19,563 bases of DNA from CAVVYW01 sp963752605 (GTDB lineage Bacteria; Actinomycetota; Thermoleophilia; Solirubrobacterales; 70-9). Positions 16,425 through 19,563 of this stretch are shown one piece after another. The notes below the pieces were generated by a model, which did no database searches, was not told the origin of the DNA, and saw nothing but the letters and a program-made list of their open reading frames with translations. A program made the position numbers and the translations under genes. The stretch covers positions 1 to 19,563 of the forward strand of contig CAVVYW010000010.1 of assembly GCA_963752605.1 (NCBI GenBank), in the 5' to 3' direction. Numbering within the stretch: the stretch's first letter is position 1; every line of letters begins with the position of its first letter.

Positions 16425-17272
16425 TGGACTTCCTGACCGATCCGTTTCAGGCCGAGTTCGTCCGCACCGGCGCGCTGGCCGCTGCCGCGGTCGGCGTCCT
16501 CTGCGGCGTCGTCGGGTGCTACGTGATCCTGCGCGGGATGGCGCTGATGGCCGACAGCCTCGCCCACGGGGTCCTCCCGGGCGTGGCGATCGCCTTCGCC
16601 CTCACCGCCGGGGCGGCGGGCGAGGACCCGAACGAAGTCGCGCTGTGGCTGGGAGCGCTGGCCGCCGGCCTGGTGACCGCGGCCGGGACCAACCTGATCC
16701 TCCGCCGCAGCCGCGTCCGCGAGGAGACCGCGGCCGCGGTCGTCTTCGTCTTCATGCTCGCGCTGGGGGTCGCGATCGTCTCCCGGGTCCAGGGCTACTC
16801 CGTCGACCTGACCTCGTTCCTCTTCGGGGACGTGCTGGGCGTGTCGAGCAGCGAGGCGAACCTGAGCGTTGTCTTCGCGGTCGCGATCGTGGCGCTGGTC
16901 GCGCTCTTCTACCGGCCCTTCCTGACCCTCTCGTTCGACCCACAGCGCGCCGCGGCGCTCGGGCTCCCGGTCGACCGGCTCAACCTGGCGATGATGGTGC
17001 TCGTGACCCTGGCGGTCGTGATCGGCTTCCGGGTGGTGGGTGCGTTGCTGGTCCTCGGGCTGCTGATCGCCCCGCCGGCGACGGCTGCACTGCTCACCAA
17101 GCGACTGCCGGCGATGATGATCCTGTCGGCGGCGATCGCGGCGGCCAGCGCCCCGCTCGGCCTGCTGCTCTCGTGGCACCTCGACCTTGCGGCAGGCGCC
17201 TGCATCGTCCTGGTCGCCGTGACCAGCTTCGTGGTCGCTGTGTCGCTGCCGGCGACGAGAAGGGCGGTCTAG
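16424..17272 (+). CDS. znuB: ZnuB-type metal ABC transporter permease
   Basis: 282-residue ABC-3 family permease with about eight membrane helices. Family landmarks: CYVILRGMALMADSLAHGVL, which includes the coupling region, LFGDVLGVSSSE, and GFRVVGALLVLGLLIAPPAT with the conserved late helix. It forms the channel through which ZnuC-driven zinc (or manganese) enters. GTG at 16424 shares a base with the znuC stop. It ends TAG at 17270-17272, where CTAG also closes the opposing small gene. Intact and of normal length. Confidence 0.93.
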   Translation: MDFLTDPFQAEFVRTGALAAAAVGVLCGVVGCYVILRGMALMADSLAHGVLPGVAIAFALTAGAAGEDPNEVALWLGALAAGLVTAAGTNLILRRSRVREETAAAVVFVFMLALGVAIVSRVQGYSVDLTSFLFGDVLGVSSSEANLSVVFAVAIVALVALFYRPFLTLSFDPQRAAALGLPVDRLNLAMMVLVTLAVVIGFRVVGALLVLGLLIAPPATAALLTKRLPAMMILSAAIAAASAPLGLLLSWHLDLAAGACIVLVAVTSFVVAVSLPATRRAV

Positions 17273-17421
17273 CCCTTGCCCTCCGCCCCCCGCTCCCGAT
17301 CCTCGCGCCGCTGCTCGATCAGCGCGCGAGCCGAGGCCGCAAGCACGACCAGCACGGGGACGAGGTACAGGACCCACATCCACCAATGACCGACGTGTGC
17401 GAGTAAGGGAGCGAATGACAT
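17269..17421 (-). CDS. Tiny single-helix membrane protein opposing the znu operon
   Basis: 50 residues: MSFAPLLAHVGHWWMWVLYL, continuing as one strong membrane helix (PVLVVLAASARAL) and a charged basic/acidic tail. I recall similar tiny proteins with HxGHW before one helix in actinobacteria, but no name is established. It fills exactly the 147 bases between znuB and znuA: its stop shares CTAG with znuB, and its ATG shares CATG with the znuA ATG on the other strand. No ribosome site is visible upstream on the minus strand, and its promoter would lie inside znuA, which weakens the case. A longer in-frame reading to 17676 is znuA shadow. A real small gene is likelier than chance because of the conserved pattern and clean fit. 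Confidence 0.6.
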   Translation of the reverse strand: MSFAPLLAHVGHWWMWVLYLVPVLVVLAASARALIEQRREDRERGAEGKG

Positions 17422-18364
17422 GTTGAGAAAGTATGGCGCTCTCACCCCACTGCTACTGCTCGCACTCTTGGGTGGATCAGTCGCTGGTTGCGGCTCGGAC
17501 GACGATGGGTCCGGGAAGCCCACGATCACTGCGACGACCGGCATCTGGGCCGACGTGACCGAGCAGGTGGCGGGCGCCGACGCGAGTGTCGAGCAGATCA
17601 TCCCGGACGCGTCCAGCCCCCATGACTTCCAGCTGAGCGCGCAGGACCGGGCGACGATCGAGGACTCGGTCCTCATTGTCTACAACGGCGCCGGCCTGGA
17701 GGCCGGCGTGCCCGTCGACGAATTCGACGTGCCGACGTTCGCCGTTGCCGAGCACGTCGGGAAGCTGCGGCCCTTCGAGGAGGAAGGGGAGCACGTCGAA
17801 GAGGGGGAGCACGAGCTCGGCGGCGAGGATCCCCACGTGTGGATGGACCCGACCCTGGTCGCGGCGGCCATGCCGGCGCTGGCTGACGCGCTCGCCGACG
17901 CGGACCCCGACCACGCCGACGGCTACCGGGAGCGTGCGGTGGCCTATGCGGCGGAGCTGGAGGCGCTCGACGGCGAGATCCAGCGGAGCCTCGAGGCGCT
18001 GCCACCGGCAGACCGCAAGCTGGTCACCTCCCACGACGCGCTCGGCTACTTCGCGGACCGCTACGGGTTCGCGATCGTGGCGACCCCCTTCCCGGCCAGC
18101 GGTCCCGAGGCCGAGGCGAGCGCGCAGACGATCTCCGAGGTCGAAGACGCGATCGAGAGCTCCGGGGTGCCCGCGGTCTTCTCCGAGGAGACCGACGACC
18201 CGGAGGTGTTGCAGCAGATCGCCGATGCGACAGGAGTCGGCGTCGAGGACCAGCTCCTGGCCGAGTCGCCGGGGGACGCCGGCAGCTACGTCGAGATGCT
18301 GCGCCGCGACGCCGAACTGATCAGCGGCGCGCTGGCCGCGGATTCGATTGGGTCAGGCCAATGA
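17420..18364 (+). CDS. znuA: ZnuA-type zinc-binding lipoprotein (cluster A-I substrate-binding protein)
   Basis: 314 residues. It captures metal outside the membrane and hands it to ZnuB. Signal peptide with lipobox VAGC (Cys24). Metal ligands by family position: His68 (SSPHDF), His139 (DPHVWMDP) and His205 (SHDALGYF). A histidine at the third position marks the zinc type; manganese proteins have Glu there. The usual fourth ligand, Asp, appears as Glu282 (AESPGD), a conservative change. Residues 119-138 form an acidic, His-containing loop (EEEGEHVEEGEHE), a feature of zinc-binding members. ATG at 17420 follows AAGGGAG at 17405-17411. Its stop overlaps the next small gene as ATGA. The opposing tiny gene shares the start region. 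Confidence 0.93.
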   Translation: MLRKYGALTPLLLLALLGGSVAGCGSDDDGSGKPTITATTGIWADVTEQVAGADASVEQIIPDASSPHDFQLSAQDRATIEDSVLIVYNGAGLEAGVPVDEFDVPTFAVAEHVGKLRPFEEEGEHVEEGEHELGGEDPHVWMDPTLVAAAMPALADALADADPDHADGYRERAVAYAAELEALDGEIQRSLEALPPADRKLVTSHDALGYFADRYGFAIVATPFPASGPEAEASAQTISEVEDAIESSGVPAVFSEETDDPEVLQQIADATGVGVEDQLLAESPGDAGSYVEMLRRDAELISGALAADSIGSGQ

Positions 18365-18517
18365 CCCAGCAGAGCATCGACGCCACGATGGTGGGGCCAC
18401 GTCGCCGCCGACCTGATGGAGCAGGTCTCCGATCAGTTCGGAGACGAAGCAAGCGTGCAGACGGTCGCGATCGTGGTTGAGGTCCGGCATCCCGACCATG
18501 ATTCGCGGTCGGGGTGA
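18361..18517 (+). pseudogene. Small gene coupled to znuA, frameshifted in a G run
   Basis: ATG at 18361 overlaps the znuA stop (ATGA), a classic coupling arrangement. The first residues read MTQQSIDATMVG; then the frame turns arginine-rich, while the next frame reads HVAADLMEQVSDQFGDEASV and VQTVAIVVEVRHPDHDS, ordinary protein-like sequence, up to TGA at 18515-18517. Removing one base from GGGG at 18393-18396 joins them into about 51 residues. No family recognised; acidic, helix then strand in character. Alternatively the segment has no gene. This and the rest of 18365-18556 hold nothing else I can support. Confidence 0.45.
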
Positions 18518-18556
18518 TCGTCGCCAGGCCCTGCAACAGACAACGAGAGGAGAACC

Positions 18557-18763
18557 GTGGGTATCGAGTTCTACAACGTGAAGATCAGAGAGAAGGTTGA
18601 GGTCCCCGAATCGGCGGTCAAGAAAGTCAAGTACGAGCGCGAGACGAAGTCAGGCAAGACCAGCGTCCGGTACGGGCTTCGGGCCGAATACGAGGGCACG
18701 AAGGTGACGAAGTTCGTGAGCCAGTCCGACTGGGAGGCGCTGGACGCTCCGATCGAGGACTAG
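18557..18763 (+). CDS. Small basic protein of unknown function
   Basis: 68 residues, complete: MGIEFYNVKIREKVEVPESA begins it and KFVSQSDWEALDAPIED ends it. Rich in Lys and Glu with a predicted all-beta feel (VKKVKYERETKSGKTSVRYG). GTG at 18557 is supported by GAGAGGAG upstream, with a perfect AGGAG at 18548-18552, among the best ribosome sites in the window. No signal or membrane segment. I recall similar unnamed small proteins in other bacteria beginning IEFYNVK, but have no function. It is about 40 bases after the frameshifted small gene, so may belong to the zinc transcript. Confidence 0.85.
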   Translation: MGIEFYNVKIREKVEVPESAVKKVKYERETKSGKTSVRYGLRAEYEGTKVTKFVSQSDWEALDAPIED

Positions 18764-18777
18764 GCGCTAAAGCCCGC

Positions 18778-19197
18778 TTGCGGGGGCTGAGCCGACACGG
18801 GGTCGGGCTGGTCTGCCTGGCCCTGCTGACTCTCGCCGCATGCGCCAAGGAGCGAACCTTCAGCGCCGAGGAGTTCGTGGAGGAGGTGAACGCCGAGGGG
18901 GTGGAGCTCAGCCTCGGGGGCGAGCTGAGCACGGTCGAGCCGGAGGCCGAGCTCTACGTCGTGGAGCTCGAGCCGCTGGTCGGCGCGCCGCCGGTGCCCG
19001 GCGAAGAGGGCCATGCACACACAGGAGGCTCGCTCGCCGTCTATGAGGACACGGCCGGCGCCAGCGGCCGGCTCGAGGACTGCCGGAACGCCGCCGACCT
19101 TCTCTGCTACCAGGCCGCGAACGTGGTCGTGATCCTCGAGCAGGGCGGCATCGAGGCCGACCGGCTCGGGGTGGCCATGAAGAGGCTCGCGGACTAG
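18778..19197 (+). CDS. Small lipoprotein with His-x-His segment, unknown function
   Basis: 139 residues from TTG at 18778. N-terminal signal RHGVGLVCLALLTLAAC with lipobox LAAC (Cys22), so lipid-anchored. The outside part starts AKERTFSAEEFVEEVNAEGV, has EEGHAHTGG and a pair of cysteines (EDCRNAADLLCYQAANVVV) that could form a disulfide. No family recognised. The HAH segment and the position after a zinc importer hint at metal binding, which is inference. The start is uncertain: TTG lies inside a small hairpin (CCCGC-TT-GCGGG, 18773-18784) and has no ribosome site, but no better start is visible. The stop shares CTAG with the opposing gene at 19194-19197. Confidence 0.75.
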   Translation: MRGLSRHGVGLVCLALLTLAACAKERTFSAEEFVEEVNAEGVELSLGGELSTVEPEAELYVVELEPLVGAPPVPGEEGHAHTGGSLAVYEDTAGASGRLEDCRNAADLLCYQAANVVVILEQGGIEADRLGVAMKRLAD

Positions 19198-19563
19198 GCC
19201 TGCGACAGCAGGAACAGCCCGAAGCAGGTGTAGGCCACCATCACCGCGAGCATGAAGTACTGGGACCGGGTGGCGCTCTTCACGTCGCCGTAGACCACCA
19301 GTGCGCGGTCGTGGGCGAGCGTCAGGGCGATGACATGCCCGACGACCAGCGCCCCCACCTGCGTGTACCAGATCGCGTTGGCGCTCAGCGCGTAGTTGAT
19401 CCCGTAGTCCGCCGTCCCGAACAGGTCCGAGCCGTCGCCGAGAGGATCGGAGAGCAGGTAGCCGAACTGGGCCTGCTCGAAAAAGTAGAAGAAGCTGAAG
19501 TAGTGCGCCACCAGATACGCGAGCGCGATCGGGATCAGGGTGTGGCTGAAGGAGCGGGCCAGC
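19194..19563 (-). CDS. C-terminal part of an integral membrane protein (cut by window edge)
   Basis: The frame runs off the right edge, so the true start is outside. At least 122 residues are visible, with membrane helices such as TLIPIALAYLVAHYFSFFYF, an outside-like loop (SDPLGDGSDLFGTADYGIN), then ANAIWYTQVGALVVGHVIAL with two histidines in membrane helices, and a final helix ending FGLFLLSQA. It resembles an actinobacterial membrane protein family that is sometimes annotated fenitrothion hydrolase; I give that only as recollection and do not assert that activity. The internal GTG near 19511 is unlikely to be the start since conserved-looking helix sequence continues upstream. Confidence 0.8.
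   Translation of the reverse strand, partial: LARSFSHTLIPIALAYLVAHYFSFFYFFEQAQFGYLLSDPLGDGSDLFGTADYGINYALSANAIWYTQVGALVVGHVIALTLAHDRALVVYGDVKSATRSQYFMLAVMVAYTCFGLFLLSQA

Noticed and set aside
16421..17386. Minus-strand open frame opposite znuB
   Set aside because: Charged low-complexity shadow (many D, R, H, Q) of a hydrophobic permease.
18321..18536. Minus-strand 71-codon open frame after znuA
   Set aside because: Arg/Pro-rich shadow overlapping the znuA end; the plus strand has the ATGA-coupled candidate.

Overview
This 19.6 kb window is very GC-rich (roughly 70%), densely packed and lacks rRNA, tRNA, CRISPR arrays and insertion sequences. Frequent GTG/TTG starts, a Ddn-like deazaflavin (F420) reductase, and a SufBCD/SufS/SufU system with a Rrf2 regulator and a Rieske ferredoxin point to an actinobacterium. 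My best inference is the Thermoleophilia/Solirubrobacterales side of the phylum, from resemblance of several unnamed proteins to ones I recall from that group; no search was run.

Layout. 1-411: Ddn-like reductase, possibly cut by the window edge and locally frame-displaced. 412-1273 (minus): HtpX-type membrane protease with one frameshift, divergent from a MarR regulator (1388-1855). 1884-4843: first iron-sulfur locus, a three-cysteine Rrf2 regulator, sufC, and one reading frame encoding SufS joined to SufU. 4962-5459: unknown soluble protein. 5473-7908 (minus): LemA followed by a DUF2207 membrane protein whose frame is broken at least four times. 8001-11507 (minus): four-gene copper locus (small membrane protein, unnamed exported protein, CopC-CopD fusion, YcnI), preceded by a membrane-anchored unknown (11551-12042). 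12123-15143: second iron-sulfur locus, Rieske ferredoxin, sufB, sufD. 15194-18364: Fur/Zur regulator and a ZnuCBA zinc-type ABC importer, with a tiny opposing gene wedged between znuB and znuA. 18361-19197: three small genes (one frameshifted, one basic, one lipoprotein). 19194-19563 (minus): C-terminal part of an integral membrane protein cut by the window edge.

How the parts work together. The two suf loci, about 7 kb apart, supply one SUF machine: SufS-SufU delivers sulfur, SufBCD is the scaffold, the Rieske protein is a likely electron-transfer partner and the Rrf2 protein a probable cluster-sensing regulator. Between them lies an export-and-membrane copper module in which three consecutive products should each expose an N-terminal histidine after signal cleavage. 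Downstream is a zinc-responsive uptake operon with a good Fur/Zur-type palindrome in front. The window is therefore mostly metal and Fe-S homeostasis.

Reading caution. At least four genes (the Ddn-like gene, htpX, DUF2207 and a small gene after znuA) carry single-base shifts while neighbouring genes are perfect. Sequencing or consensus indels explain this better than gene decay, and that caution also applies to the SufS-SufU fusion.
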